From Toxotes chatareus (Eukaryota > Chordata > Actinopteri > Toxotidae): a stretch of DNA of 64,000 nucleotides. The stretch's first letter is position 1. Every line of letters starts with the position of its first letter. Under the pieces are notes generated by a model, which was not told the origin of the DNA, searched no databases, and was given only the letters and a program-made list of their open reading frames with translations. The stretch is from contig CM028897.1 in the NCBI GenBank assembly GCA_016801885.1, positions 7,998,501 through 8,062,500 on the forward strand, read 5' to 3'. The translations under genes were made by a program, and so were the position numbers. Below, piece after piece: positions 45,601 to 60,000 of this stretch.

Positions 45601-48600
45601 TATTTTCTGGCAGTGAGTCAGAGGCTTCTGTTTTGAGGAAATGCCAGATGACTAAACAATTAAATACAGATATTTTGAAGACTGATGATGAGGATTTTGC
45701 CAAAGTGCTTCTTGGTTTTTCCCTAAAATGAACTTGATATCAAACCCTGAAATGGATTAACTTCTTTAAGCTGTTAAGCTGTTTAAGTTGTTGCTACTAG
45801 CATTAGTCTTTGACTTTCTGTATATCTTATCACAGCCAGGTTAAATCTGTTAATCTGCTCCTACTGTCTATGAATCTTCTATTCCGTCATATTGTCAGCT
45901 CTTTTTGTTCACAAGTGAACCTGTTTTCATAAATTTTGAGTAACTCATTTGAAAAAGTAATTATGGATGAATGCATAGCAGTTACTATGTCCCAAAACAT
46001 TTCAGAGCAATTTACCCTTCTCTTCAAAGTCTATAGCATGTTCAGAACAGCCTATAAGTGCACACAAGATTTCCAGCACAGCTCCGCTTGTACATCTAAT
46101 TTGTTAGAAGTGAAATGAAATACAGAGTCTTCATTGCTCCACAATAGACAGACTCAGTAGGGGCTTTCCTCAGAGCCCAGGATTACCATACAAATGACAG
46201 CCTTTTGTCCTTAAAACAATCTCTTATTGGCTGTCGCCTCCACATCTTCCCTCAATCAATCTCCGTCTCAGTCTACTCTCTGCCATCCTTTCTACCCATG
46301 CTCCTGCTCCCTTTGCCTCCTTTTTTAATTCTTCCAGTCAAGCCTTAATCTACTAAGGCCAATGTGGAGCATGATCCATCAATACTGTCAATATTCATGG
46401 CAGTTTTACTATGACTACACTAAGAGTCAGAGTCAGTCCTTTAGGGAGACTTTCAGAGCTCATGTAAGTTTCAGTCATACCATTTAGAAGACAGGTTAGA
46501 AAGCTGATAGTAATCTCTGACAAGAATTGTAGAATTGAGGATGTATTATGCATCCTGTCTGGAGAGCCAGAGCTAGCATAAAGGGAGGCTATTAGCGATA
46601 CAGATTACCTATGTGAGAAGAGTCAGACTGTGAAAGGGTGATTTTATCAGATTTGAAGCTGGGGGAGAGAGAAGGGGTGACGAAGGTGCAGGCAAACCTC
46701 ATAACTTCTTCCATGACTCTCATGTATGTCCTCACAGACATGCACGGTATTCTGCAGGTAAACACTTAGTTAGGTCAACTCAAAAACACCCAGTTGCTAA
46801 TGAAAATTCATTGGAATGGGATCTGCATCCTGGAGGCCTGGAGTAGACTAAGAAAACCACAGCATCAGGGCTGAAAAAGGTCCCTTTCTATTATTTAAAA
46901 AAATAATTCTGAACAACATCTTAATTAATATTGGCGAAGAGGAACGGTTGGCAGCAGGGCTGAACATCAAGGATAGATCTATCTGAGAACAAATGAGAGG
47001 GCATGGTGGGAGGATGAAGGGCTCATATACAGTCTGAGCATGATCCTGTTGCAAAGAATATTGTGGACATGATGCCTGGTGAACATGAGCAGCCGCTCTT
47101 TTTCGTAAGAAGGCTGTGTACAGTACAGACAAGACAGTACCTGAAGGCAGAGTGAGAGACACTTCAGTTTGGTTGCGCAGTCAGAGTCTATTAAATTTGA
47201 TTCTGTGTTCCTTGTACTCCAGCAACCCCTGCATCCTGTGGCAAGGTGTAGATAACCTAAAATACATATATATACAGTAAAAGGTACAGAATATATTGTA
47301 TATGTATTAGCTGTGTCCTTTTTCACTGTTGTTGTTGAGCGATAGCCCAAGGCTGTAGAGAGAACAGAGTCAGTGTAGGTTCTGTCTCTGCTGGTCATCT
47401 AGACTCATGGTTCTTTCATGCAATTTCCCCACTGAGGGACTAATAAAGGATTATCTTATCTCATCTCATCTCATCTCATCTTATCTTATCTTATCTTATC
47501 TTATCTTATCTTGTCTTATCTTATTTTTAGAGATTTTTCTTTTGCTATCACTGGGCTTTAATAAGTTGGATACTGAATTCCCTATCCAGCCTTTCGGTTA
47601 GATGAGCACTGTCAACACTTAAGATTCTTCCTGCTGTGGATACTAACACAGCCATGGGGCTGACTAGCATGTGTCTGAGTACTTTTGGGCTCTTGCGGTG
47701 TTTGATGTTGCTGGAAGGTCTTCGTGGCATCAGGATGGGGGCAGGGAGCTGCTGCGCCACACTGTTGTGGGGGGGAATCACAAACGCAGTTGTCCACTGA
47801 TCCCAGCTCCCCTATTCCCAAACTGAGTTAGCTTAATATACCACAGGAGTTGTCTTTCAAATCCATGCAGCCCCAGAGACAAACAGGGACAGGCAATAGA
47901 GATAATTCCTCTCATGTTTCACTCCTTTTGAATTGCACATGTGATCCTCAAAGCAGTGATTTGAAGATGAGTTTGAAGCAGATTGATATCATTTTGGTTT
48001 GATCAAATCTTAAATGTCTGTACACATCTGAGACTAATGTAATCGGAAGGGAGAGGGAGATAGAGTATCATTGGATGGCTTTTAATAGAGTTGTGCACCA
48101 ATTCAAGCTGTATTATATTTCAAGATAGGGCAGATGAATGGGTCTTTTAAATTAGTTTGTAATGGGCCCAAGTAGTGCTTTTCTGTGATTTCAGCATTTA
48201 AGGAGAATGCTTTGTCCTCCACTGAAGCCTCTTTGTTCTGTTCAACCTTCAGGTAAGCAAAGGGGATTATGTGAATGTGTCAGCAGATCCTCCTATAAGC
48301 AATGAGTAGTGAATAATCACTTCAGGAAAGAATGAGGCAAGGCCGGTTACATCAGGGAGCAAAGGGGGAGGAATGACTGGAGCACTTCCACCAATGATGG
48401 ATGGAAAGTTTTAATACCCAGGAACCTAGAGGTTGTTCAGGAAATGCCTCTGAAAAAAATCTACAGGTCTTACTTACTGTCATTTATTGTGGGTTACGTT
48501 GCATATTCCTTCAAAATGATGACCGTCATTTTCCAGCTGTGCTTTGGCCGGGCTACTGAGTCTAGAGGTGGAGTGATTGTTGGAGGCAATAGACCTGTAT

Positions 48601-49923
48601 GTATACTCAGAAGATGAAACAGCAGATAAATCGGTCACGATATAGACTGAACACACACAAAGAGACAAGCAGAGAAAGTGAATCTTGAAAGGTCTCAGTC
48701 ATCATTAAGCTATTATCAAAGTACTTGCTTGTTTCATTGGAGTGTTAAAATCAATTTTTGCGGCAGTGATGAGTGCTATTAAAGACATTTGATGTTTTTT
48801 GTTTCATCTGACTGCAGTCGGCATGAAAATGGGCCTCTTACCACAAGGAATGGATCTCTCTGTAGCGGGTGTATGTACACATATTCTCATTTTTCAGTTC
48901 TTTTTCTTTTGTATTCCTTCTCCATTTGCCATCAACACAGTAATGTGTCTGTGTATCTGGGTCAGGGACAAGCTGTCCTGTCGACCAATGGCTGAATGAA
49001 GCAGAGCACTCCTTGCCTCTCTTAAGCTGTTACAGCGGCCCTATGGTGATGTGCAATTTATTTGCCTCTTGCCATCCCATTGAATTTCCCCTGCTCTGAT
49101 TTGTAGTCTGTATACATTTTTATTATATGTCTTTGTCTTCTTTTCCCATTCTTTGCTCTTTTATCTGTGCCCTGTTTTCACAGAGGATCCCCTTTTTTAT
49201 CCATTCATCTTAAGCAGTACAGTACGCTGAGTAATAAACTTCAAACTGGTTTATGGCCAAGAGCAATTTTACATGGAATGGTTCCTCTGAAGCTACACGT
49301 TTCTTACGGTCGATGGGACCAGCTTCTTAAAAAAAAAAAAGAAATTCCACTGTTCGTTGATGTCAGTCTACTTTTATAGGTTAAAAATATTTTCATTCAT
49401 CTTGGCTCTTGCCTTTTCCAGTCTGTAAATCTAAAAAGGTTTGTGAAATAAATGCCAGCACAGTCATTTGTCCTCGTTTCCACATCAAAGCAGTTAACAT
49501 TTCACAGTATAGACCTGGCAGGAAGCCTCTAGCTGAATTTGCATCCATATTTATGATTTAGATTTTTCTTTTTTAATTGTGGCTATAGAGATTCATCCCT
49601 TCTCTTTTCTTACACTATGCTTTAATATTCATTACAGATTTTTTTTTCCAAAGGCTTGCTTGGTTTCCATTAATTAAACAGAATGAACCTTGATATCTTT
49701 GATAGGTTGACCAGGTAGAATTTTTCTCTTAGTTACCTTATTTCTTGGTATGAATGCTATTTCTGAGTTTTGTATGGAGGTTGTGATGAGCTGGAGCGCA
49801 GTGCTGTGCTGCTGTGTATGCATAGAATTGGGTTTCTTTAGTCTCTTCCACTGTGTCATTAGATGGCCAGTGCTGTGTCATTATGGAGCACAGGCATGGG
49901 TGGAAGCAGCAGGAGAACAAGGT

Positions 49924-49964
<41 letters not shown>

Positions 49965-50276
49965 AGATCCTCCTCCGCATGTCTCCCTCTATCTGTCTGT
50001 CCATCTGTCCTCGTCTATAAATTTGTCTGTATTTTTGTCCTCTCTGACTTTCAGACTTCAACTCTCAGAGTGTACATGCAAATGCACAAATGCAAATTCC
50101 CTCCCTAGGCTCAGGTTTGAAATGTTACACCATGCCCCTTTCTTTGTGTACTCTTGTTTCCAGCTGTTAACCCTGCTGGTTTTGCTTTATTAAAGCCCAT
50201 GAGAGGATCTTTGTTGCCTGGCTCAAAATAATTTGTTTGATAAACCTATATTTTGAATGAGGAGCAGGGGAGAGAG

Positions 50277-50314
<38 letters not shown>

Positions 50315-50988
50315 CTTTGGTGTTATTCTCTCATGGTGACTTTTAAAAGATACACTGAAATGGTTGTTCCTTAATCCAGTGAGGTTTTTTTTTTTCAAAA
50401 GCAGATTTTTTAAACAATTACTTAATCATTTATTTTCCTTGTGCTTTTTGGAGACCCTTGGGGGGGCTGATATGTGGCGTTTGCCCAGAGGTGCCATCGT
50501 GATGTGCTTGTGTGTCTTTTGTTTTGAAATAATGCTCTTTATGAGTTTTTAATGTGTTTTTCTCCCCCATCCTCCCCTTAGATTAAAGATACCGACTCTC
50601 AATCTATCCCACAGCTCAACTCTTTATTGGGCTATATTTCCACTTTACTTTTCATCCTCTGTTGTACACTCAAGTGGAAAAGCTCTCGCTTAGAGAAACA
50701 CATCAAGGGCAAAATGACCTCTGAAATTATCCTCTTCTCCTGGAAAGTTATCTTCTCACAGAGCTTGAAGGGGCTTTAAGGACTTTGATGAACAAAGAAA
50801 TGCAGGGATGACTGGATTTAGGAACGTATGTCACTTTAAGTGTCCTAAGACGATAAAAAAATAAATAAAAAGAGATTTGGCATAGGATCGAATAAACACT
50901 GTTATTGTTGGACATGGAGGTGCAGGGGCCTGATGGATTTGGTTGTAAAACAGGACATTATCTTGATGGAAATTGAACATTTAAGCAA

Positions 50989-51027
<39 letters not shown>

Positions 51028-54000
51028 AGGATGAAAACCAAAACATGCCCCACTGGAGCTTTTCACAAGACGTCAACACATGAGCAATGATCACATCAGA
51101 GCCAGTAGAGCTGTGGCATAGTATAGCTGTGGGAAATCCGACTAAATGCATATTTCTAGTTATAATATTGGAGGAAGTTTTCACCAACAGTCCTCTAGCC
51201 TTTCATTGGATTTAAATTTTTTTCCACCAATAAGTTTAAGTTGTTCTTGCTAAAAACTTCAAAGTAAGAAGGAAACAGTATCCGTATCAAATCAGCCTTC
51301 TGTGAAGTTTTAACTGCCTGAACTTTTTCAAATCTTTTCTCACAGGATGAAAACCCATTTTTTCTCAGGTTACCTACTTTAATTTTTGCAAATAAATGAT
51401 ATAATGCCATTGCAAGTATTCTGTTACTTACCAACCCTGCTTTTTTAAATGGATGAGTAATACAATTTCCTACAGAAACTGATGAGAATGGTACACTGTG
51501 CTCATTCCCACCATGATATTGGCTATTCAATGGCTCTGTGCATAAAAGAACTCATGCAGTCATATGGTCGATTAGCTCAGTACGACTCACCAGATACAGA
51601 TGCACACACACCGACATATACACACATAATCTTCCTTTACTTTCCCCAGGGTCTATGACTGCAAATACTACAGGGCATCCCATCTCTCCAGCAATTCAAA
51701 CAAAGTCATTTTCTAATCAAAAGGTGCAATTACACACCCTTGGGCTTTTTCAAGCCTGGGGAGCTGAGTGTATGTGCATGTTCTTCTGTTTTCCATCATG
51801 TGTGCAAAAGCATTATTGTCAGCAGGCTGCTCAGAGCAAAGGGAGCTGTCAACAAGTTGGAGCGGGGCTATCGGCTCCGATGGCTGAACACACTTTACTT
51901 GTGTTTGCTCATATCTGCTCATGTGAGAGGGAGGGAAAAGACAAGGAATCCTGTGTTGCCATGGCAACCCTGAGGAATAGTTACCCCCCCACCCCCACCC
52001 CCACCCCCAAATGTTGCTGGGAATGTAGTGCGTTTTGGTTTTGGTCTATGTGTGCCTGAACATGTGGGGTACTTCAGTGGCGCCACTCCCAGGAACCCTG
52101 GGAAGATTCCCCCCCAACACACATACACACACACATACACAGACACACACCGTCACCTCTTCCTCTTCCTGCAGGCAGGAGAATAGATTGCTGTTGTTCT
52201 GCCTCTCTTTCATCTGTTTTTGTGTTGTGAGGAGACCACCAGTGAGCCAGACCTGCCGTTTTTCATCTTCAACCTGAGTCATCCACTCTTCCCTCCATAG
52301 GATGAAAGGAGAGAATTCTCCCCCGAGGTGGTCAGACAGGAAATACAGTCACCTTCAATCTGTCTGCTTATGTGTCTGTCTCTACACATGTAAGAGCTGT
52401 CTGGAGAGTGTCTATTTGTCATTTTCATCATGTCTCTTCATGAGCGTCCATGTCAGATAGCTGTGTGAATGGTCTAATGAGCCTAATGACCTGGTTGCAG
52501 GTGTGTATTTTAGACCTGTGTGTGTACAGTAAGCGTGTGTGTGTGTGCATGTCCCTCTAACAGGAGGGTGCCAGAATGGAAAGGGAGAAAGAGCAGTAAT
52601 TATGGCCTCCCATGTTCAGCAGAAACATCAGAGGGAAGTAATTTGTTGCTCTATATTTAATCAGTGGAGATAACGAGACTGACTGCAGCTGTCTGGGCCT
52701 ATGGGCAGGCGGACAAGCAGGAGCACCATTTCCTCCAAAACCCATTAGTCTTTAATGCAACCAGCCAGTGTCTTATTTCCATAGTTTTCAGTGTTCAAAT
52801 AACCATTATCACCCTTTCTATCTCCAATTTGCTCAACTGTACACTTTGTCTTCCTCACGTTTATTCTATTCTTTTATCTTCCAGCCTTCCACTTATGTTC
52901 TCGCTTCTGTCCCTTGATTTGACTCTATAAAAGAAGTATTTTATCACTTCAGTCACCTGCAGCGCCTCCTGTGCACATTTTCCTGTTTTGTCTCTTGTCC
53001 CCCTCTTTACCTCTAGCTCTCTCTTACTGTCTCTGCACATCTCTCCATTCCTTTTAGGGTGCAGGTAGAGTTCTATGTGAATGAGAACACTTTCAAGGAG
53101 CGCCTCAAGCTGTTCTTCATCAAAAACCAAAGATCCAGTGAGTTGCCTGTGTTTGGGTTCACGCTTTCTTTGTCTGCAGTTATTTGGGTGAATTTCCTGT
53201 CTGCTGTCTTTTTTGTTTCCACATGAGTTGCTCTCATTTTTGATTGAAGAGACGTGTTTCATTTTAGTGCGTGATGTGCTGTCACTCTTGCGCTGCATTT
53301 CATCAGCAGTTGTTCAACTTGTCCACTCCTTGTGATTGTTTTATGTGTCTGTGTAGTGATTTAGATCATCTGAGGACTCGCTTATAGAAATGTCAGATGT
53401 TTTCTCCTGCATAAATAAATCAAGAAAATTGTTATTCCAAAAACCTTAACCTGAAGTAGAAAAATGTATACATCTTAGGTTTATTTTATAGTTAATTATA
53501 CCCTTCAACATTTTTTCTTAAGGGCCTAATCACTGCTTAAATAACATACTGTAATAGTATCATAAACTGAGGTGTTAGGGATATAAGATTAACTTTCAGC
53601 AGACAAGACAAAATTTTCTGCTACATCAAACCAACCAGTGTCAGTCAACCATAGCTGCAAAGGCTTTATTGAGAAGCTGTGATGAGTCGTGTTTTGGAAA
53701 ACAATCTGACTTTCTGGTAGTGGTGATAAATGGCTTATGAGCTGCTGTTCGCTCCCCAGAGCTAATCTGTTTTCACCGTTTGTGTCGTGTCTTTTAAACC
53801 TTTTTGTCGTGACTTAGGTGCATGGAGCACTAAACTATTTCTAAGAATCCTGCAGAGTTTTATTTAGCGTCACAATTTGGAACATTTGAAGAATATTAGA
53901 AACTATTAAATCATATTACATTTTTAATTAAAATTTTGTCTTTTATAAATTCAGCTGCTGATATTTCTTTTTAATGACTGATTATCTTCTTTTTGCATTG

Positions 54001-57000
54001 CAGGTCTGCGGGTGCGAATGTTTAACTTTGCTCTGAAAGTGCTGAGTTGCCTCCTTTACATTGTCAGAGTCCTACTGGACAACCCGCAAGAGCAAAGGCA
54101 GGACTGGTGAGAGAAATGGTGATAACAGGGGCTTAATGAGGTGACACAAAGTCCCTGTGAGTGTGGAGGCCTGATAGTAGAAACAAGTGCACCAGGTCAA
54201 TAGATGAGATAACAGTGTGTATAGTGTAGCCCATAAAAGGATTGAGTGTGAGATTATGGTGGGAGAAGAGAAGGTGGAGATGCAATCAGGAAAGTAAACT
54301 GATATTTGGACCAAGCAGAGGGACAGTCCAGTTTTGGTGAGAGGAACTAGACAAGAAGTTACTCTCTTAGCCATTTTGTGTTTTTTTTCCCCCCCTGCAG
54401 CGTCAGCGGAGTAAACTGCACCAAGCAAAATACATCATCCCGTCCCTGGAGTGAGTTTGACTGGTAAGCATGTGAGTCTCTAATTAGGAGTGATGGCTTT
54501 GGCCTGCAGACAAGGACCATGAAACCACATACCCTGGAGGACTGGCATCTCCAACACCGGCCCACCGGTCGGAAATGTTGTATAACGCAATCAATGCAAC
54601 TTCACTTAACTGATGCAATTCGCAATGCTGATATTGAGCATGACAGATCCACATTCATTTGTCACAATGCAACTTTATGGATTAGCTGTCAACATAATAT
54701 ATATGTAGTGCCTGTGCAGCCTAATCAACAGTGATCTAGTGGAGATAAAGTATGTAATATACAACAACAGAGAGGGGGAGAGAAACCAGGAAGTGTACAT
54801 TTACTTCGGTCTACACCATGTCTCCTGCTCAGGGACCTATTGATCTAATTGGTGGCTGGTGACACTGGCTAAGCTCTGGCTCCAAATGAATAAGGAGCCT
54901 GACAGAGTGAGCTCAGGAAAGGGATGGGCCACCTCCTGCTCCAGGCAGCAGACTCGTAGGAGCAAATCAGAGCGCAGGCAGGCAAGCAGCCAAGCAGCCA
55001 TGATAAGCCCCAGGGTGTCTTTGAAAAAAAGAAAAAAAAGCGCCTTTCTCTCACAATAACGCTGTAAATTTCCATTTGACTGTGTGAATATTACTTTTCT
55101 CCTGCAATATGAGTGTGTTGGCAGCTGTGCACTCCACTGCTGTTCAGTTGTAAACAGCATAATTAAATTTAATGTAGTGGCGTGAGTTGTGGTTATGGTC
55201 CCTGTTGAGTTCTATTGTGTTGGGCAGAACAGAATTTTAATATCTTGTCCATTTTACCACTGTCTAATTTTGGTCTTTCTTTGCCTCGTTTCTCTCCTCT
55301 CTATTCCTTCCCTTTTCCGCTCTATAGGAAGCTGATCATCTGGGTGGATAGACCTCTACCGCTGTGGGCACTGCAGGTCAGATATGTCAGTACACTCTTG
55401 TGTAAACAAGGCCTCCATCTGTTTACACACATTTGTGCACACATGAATGCGCACACAGGTGCATGGCAAAATTTCTGCACTCCTTTCATTGGTCTATGGG
55501 CAATTAATTCACTCCACATCTTTTCAGGGCTTGAATACATGAAATGAGATCATTGCACTTGACATGTATTTACGCTTAAAGTATGATTACAGGCACACAT
55601 ATATGTACACAATCAGACACCAGGCTGTCTCTTGCTTCACTTAAACCTGTTCCCTCTGAAGCTCAATCATCAGCACTCCTACTCATTCCTCCCACGCTCT
55701 CCTCTTCCATCTCTGCGACTCCTAATTTCTCTCTGCTCTGGTCTCTCTCTGACTACCTCGTCTCCTCTCCGCTCTCCCTCTGTTTCTGTTTCTCTCTTAC
55801 TCTTCCCCTCTCTCTCTTTTCACAGGTGCTTGTGGCTTTCATCAGCTTTTCAGAAACTATGTTGCTCGTGTATCTAAGCTACAAGGTGAGTTACGTGTGG
55901 CCCCCAAAGGCCAGTCTGAAGCCTTTTGTGATGTCTACACGTGCGGTGTGTGTGTGTGTGTGTGGGCATGCATGTGTGTGATAGGCCTGAGGAGGGTGTT
56001 TGTCCTCTTTGCACTTCTCTGCTGCGTGTTCTCTGTTAAACTGAAGTTTTTTTTTGTCCTCCCCTGATGCTGCTCCTTCCCTCTTCCATTTTGGAAGGCA
56101 CCTCAGCAGGCCTTGAGGCTTCCTCAGCACTGTCCTGTTATTGATACATCAGAAAGACTTTAGGGGAGGCCCCTGTGTTGCTGCAGTGGGGGGCTGATCC
56201 ATCAACGGGTTGCCCTGCCTTTGATGTACTTGACACTATAAGCCTATGAAGGGGTCTCTCTGCAGATTACTCTGGAGGCTAGAGGCCTTAGCATTTAGAG
56301 CTGACTGATTCCTGTGGACATACCCCGTGCCTGTCCACCTACGCTAGTCAGATTCAGGTCAGCCATACGCAGGCGGCAGACACATAAAAACAGCCATGGC
56401 TGACATCTTAATTGAACGGCAAAGCTTAGTGGAAACTGAGTAATGCTGCTTCTTCTCTCAAAGGGCACAAGGGAGTTGTATAACCCTTATGCATCCCGAT
56501 CTATTCTATGGCACAAAAGCAGATCAATTTCTCCCCGCCTTCTCTCTGCAACTTGGCCTGTTATGTGGTAATCCCCTAAGGTCGCCATGACAATAGAGTT
56601 TCCTGACCCCTGTGTGTGGTTTATGTTTCCAGGGCAACGTTTGGGAGCAAGTATTACGTGTCCCCTTCATTCTGGAGATGATCAGCGCCGTTCCCTTCAT
56701 GATCACTGTGAGTGGAAGGATACGCGTTACTGAGCACTGACAGCATGGGGAGTCTCTCAGGCAGCCATTTGTTTTTGGTTCTCACTCACCACCCCTCCCA
56801 CCCCCGACTACCGCACTTCACACATTTAATACCTGCTACAGTGATACAGAAAGGATATCACAACAGACACATGCTCGCACAGTCCCATTCCTTGTAAGAG
56901 ATCCTGTATACAGCATATTAAAAAAGTGATGAGACATGGAGCCAAGCAGACTGAAGCTTTCTCCTCTTGACAGGTGATTTTACCCTCCTTCAGAAATCTC

Positions 57001-60000
57001 TTCATCCCCGTATTCCTCAATTGCTGGTTGGCCAAACACGCTCTGGAGAACATGATAGTGAGTGAAGCACTTTCTTCCTATCCAATTTTTCCATTACTTT
57101 CGTCTCAGCATCTCTGTTATGTTATTTTGTTGGCATGCGATCGCCCCTCTCTGTCTCTGCCATTTCAGCTCACCAGCTTTATCTTAAACATTCTGCCATA
57201 CAGGTAAATCAGTCACAACATATTTAAACTTGCAACATGGGTTAGATAATGAAGTTTTTCACATCCTCGGCTTCCATCTGTTCCATCACATCCAGCCATG
57301 TTCACCTACTTTTCTTTTTTCCTAATATCCATCAACCACATTTTGTACTTTAACAATACAGCACTTAGGTTGTTGCCGTTACCACACATTTCCACATACG
57401 TATCTCTCTGTCTGTCTCTCTGTCTGCAGAATGATCTCCACAGGGCGATCCAGCGGACACACTCAGCCATGTTTAACCAGGTGGTGATACTCATCAGCAC
57501 GCTGGTCTGTCTCATGTTTACATGGTTGGTATCCTAGCTGCTGATGCTGAACTGAGAGGGGTGGGGGGCATCAAGGAAAGAAAGGAGTGAAAAGAGAGAC
57601 ATTAAATGGACGTTGGACAGGAAGTGAAGGGCATTACAGCCATGGACAGGATGCAGAAAAGAGAGAAAGGATGAGATGGACAAGCAATAGTGTGATTCAA
57701 GAGAGTAAAAAAAAAATGCTGCTTCTGGAGCTAAGAGAGAAGAAGACAGAGAGCGGGAAGGTAATCAGTAACTGTGAGAGTGAGATAGGGCTCTGAAATG
57801 ACAACTGGCGATTGCTTCAGCACAGTGGAGGATGTGTCAGCTCGCTGCATATCTGGTGTGAAAGCTTGAGCTAATCCAGAAGATCCTACACACAGCATGA
57901 ATTAAGTTCTCTGACCATTTCAGGGTTGACATTTGCCTGCTGATTCATCTGTCCCTTAAAGATCACCATAACATGCACAGCTTGAGCTTGCACACCTATA
58001 TATATATACAAATATACAGTGTCCCACAAAGACGCTCAAGCATGCATCCACCCCCATCTCCACACATACAAAGTCACACATATATATGCACAAGCGTGAA
58101 AGTGAGCTCTCCATGCATAGTTGCCTCCACAAGGCAGCTATACTTCACCCAGCATTTCTCACTGATGCTTACTTCCTTTTCTTACTTTCTCCATCTCCCC
58201 CAACCCCCAACCTATTGACCTCCTTCAGCATCTGCGGCATCCAACACCTTGAACGGGCGGGCAACAACTTGACCCTGTTCGACTCGCTCTACTTCTGCGT
58301 GGTCACCTTCTCCACAGTGGGCTTTGGAGATGTCACCCCTCAGATCTGGCCCTCGCAGCTCCTGGTGGTCATCATGATCTTTGTGGCGCTCATCGTGCTT
58401 CCCATCCAGGTGAGAAACAACAATGATAACCTTTAATATAAGAACAAACAAGTAGATGATAAAAGAGATGTGAGTTTAATGCAACACAACAAATAAGATA
58501 TAACTATACAACAGCAAGCTTTAAAGGGGAGTTTTAAAAAGTGATCCAAAAAAAAGTACATTGGTTTGACGAGTTGAGGATCCCTGAAGGACCCAGTTTT
58601 ATTTTCAATTTAACTTCTGGAGCAGCCAACAGTGCACTACCAAGCGCTTATATGGAGGTAGAAAAATCTCAGATCAACTAAGCGCCGACACACCTATAAA
58701 GAGATCATTAAAATCTCAAAATCAATCCTAAACTAACAGATGGGCTGTCTTTGCAAGCCACAAAAAACAATTTGTTTTCTTTGGTAAACTGGTTGCAGAA
58801 AAGTTTTCTCATTTAGATTAATAATTCTTGTGTTTCCCCCCTTGCACAATAATGTGATGACTCATCTCATCCCACGTAGATTTACAACACTATTTTTATT
58901 CAAAGACCAGTGAGAGTATCTTCCTTATTCGCTCAATTCCCCAAATCCCTCTCCTGTCATTTAGCTGCTCCACAGAGGGAAGCTCGTGATGGAGAACTAC
59001 AGGAACCGTTTACACGCACACACACAAACACAAACGCCTTGACAAAGTTTCAGTTCCACTGTATCTAAATGGTTGTTCCTCATATTTGTGTAAACCTTTT
59101 ATCCCTGAGGTAGCCGGAGTGCCTATGTGTCTAACAAAAGATGTGGAGGTGCTAACAGTGGGATTGTCCTCCATGTGTGCAGTTAGATGAGTGTCTCACT
59201 GGGCAGCAAATCACACAAACACACATACACACACCACTCATGAACAATTCACAGGTGATTTGGTTTACTGCCAATCTTGTTTGGTGTAAATTGGATTTCC
59301 TTTGCGATGACGCTACACAGCTTTGATAGCTTTTCGTTTTTTAATTGTGTCACATAAGCAGTAGGTGTAGGGCTGCATCCTACACACGCCTGATCGACCC
59401 ACTATTGAACACATTCTCACTGTCTTTGTTTTTTTTTTTCTCCATCAGCTGTGGCCGGGTGGTGGCAAAAAGAAAAACCTTCACACAGATACTTTCGCTG
59501 AACTTTCATGAGTTGACTCATAAAGAAATGGCGATCTGCGCATCACCAACATGGATGCCATGTCATCCTCCCCGCTCCCTCTCCCCATCTTTCATCCATA
59601 AATACCCCTTGACATTTAGAAACTGGCCCCCCTTAGCCCCAACCCCAACCCCCACTCTGTGTGTTTGTGTGTATCTGTGTGTTTGTGTGTGAATGTGTTC
59701 GTCTGTCTGACTCTGAGTCCTGCCATGACCAGTCTCCAGGCTGCACAGGGGAGCCACAGAGCACATCAGGATTCAGCTGCCGTCTTTTTTTTTATTGTTG
59801 TCTCTATTGGTTTTCCTGAAACTGACCACAACACACTGCAGCACTAGAGGAAATGTACCTCTTGAAGTCATTTCTGTGTAATTTTGAACCTTAAAAGGAT
59901 ATCGATTTGAAAGTAAGATGAAAAGCCAACCATTTAGGTAAATTCTTGTTTTCAATTCATTTTCATCAGTTTGGAGACTTTCCTTAAAACAAATTGCGAT

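Larger units (their letters stand above)
42779..53057 (+). other. KCNT intron 1 (about 10.3 kb)
   Basis: Separates the exon with the start codon from the first shared exon. It holds a LINE/SINE-like tail with a TTATC array near 47.4 kb, several microsatellites and a 32-nt T run. No alternative first exon was recognised, although mammalian KCNT1 has one giving a different N-terminus. Open frames here carry no recognisable motifs. Confidence 0.6.

Noticed and set aside
51538..52059. 173-codon plus-strand frame, the longest in KCNT intron 1
   Set aside because: Translates CA repeats and a CCCCCA tract; composition is not protein-like and no family was recognised.
52861..53298. 145-codon minus-strand frame
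   Set aside because: It is antisense to KCNT exon 2 (53,058-53,137), which matches the channel family exactly on the plus strand.
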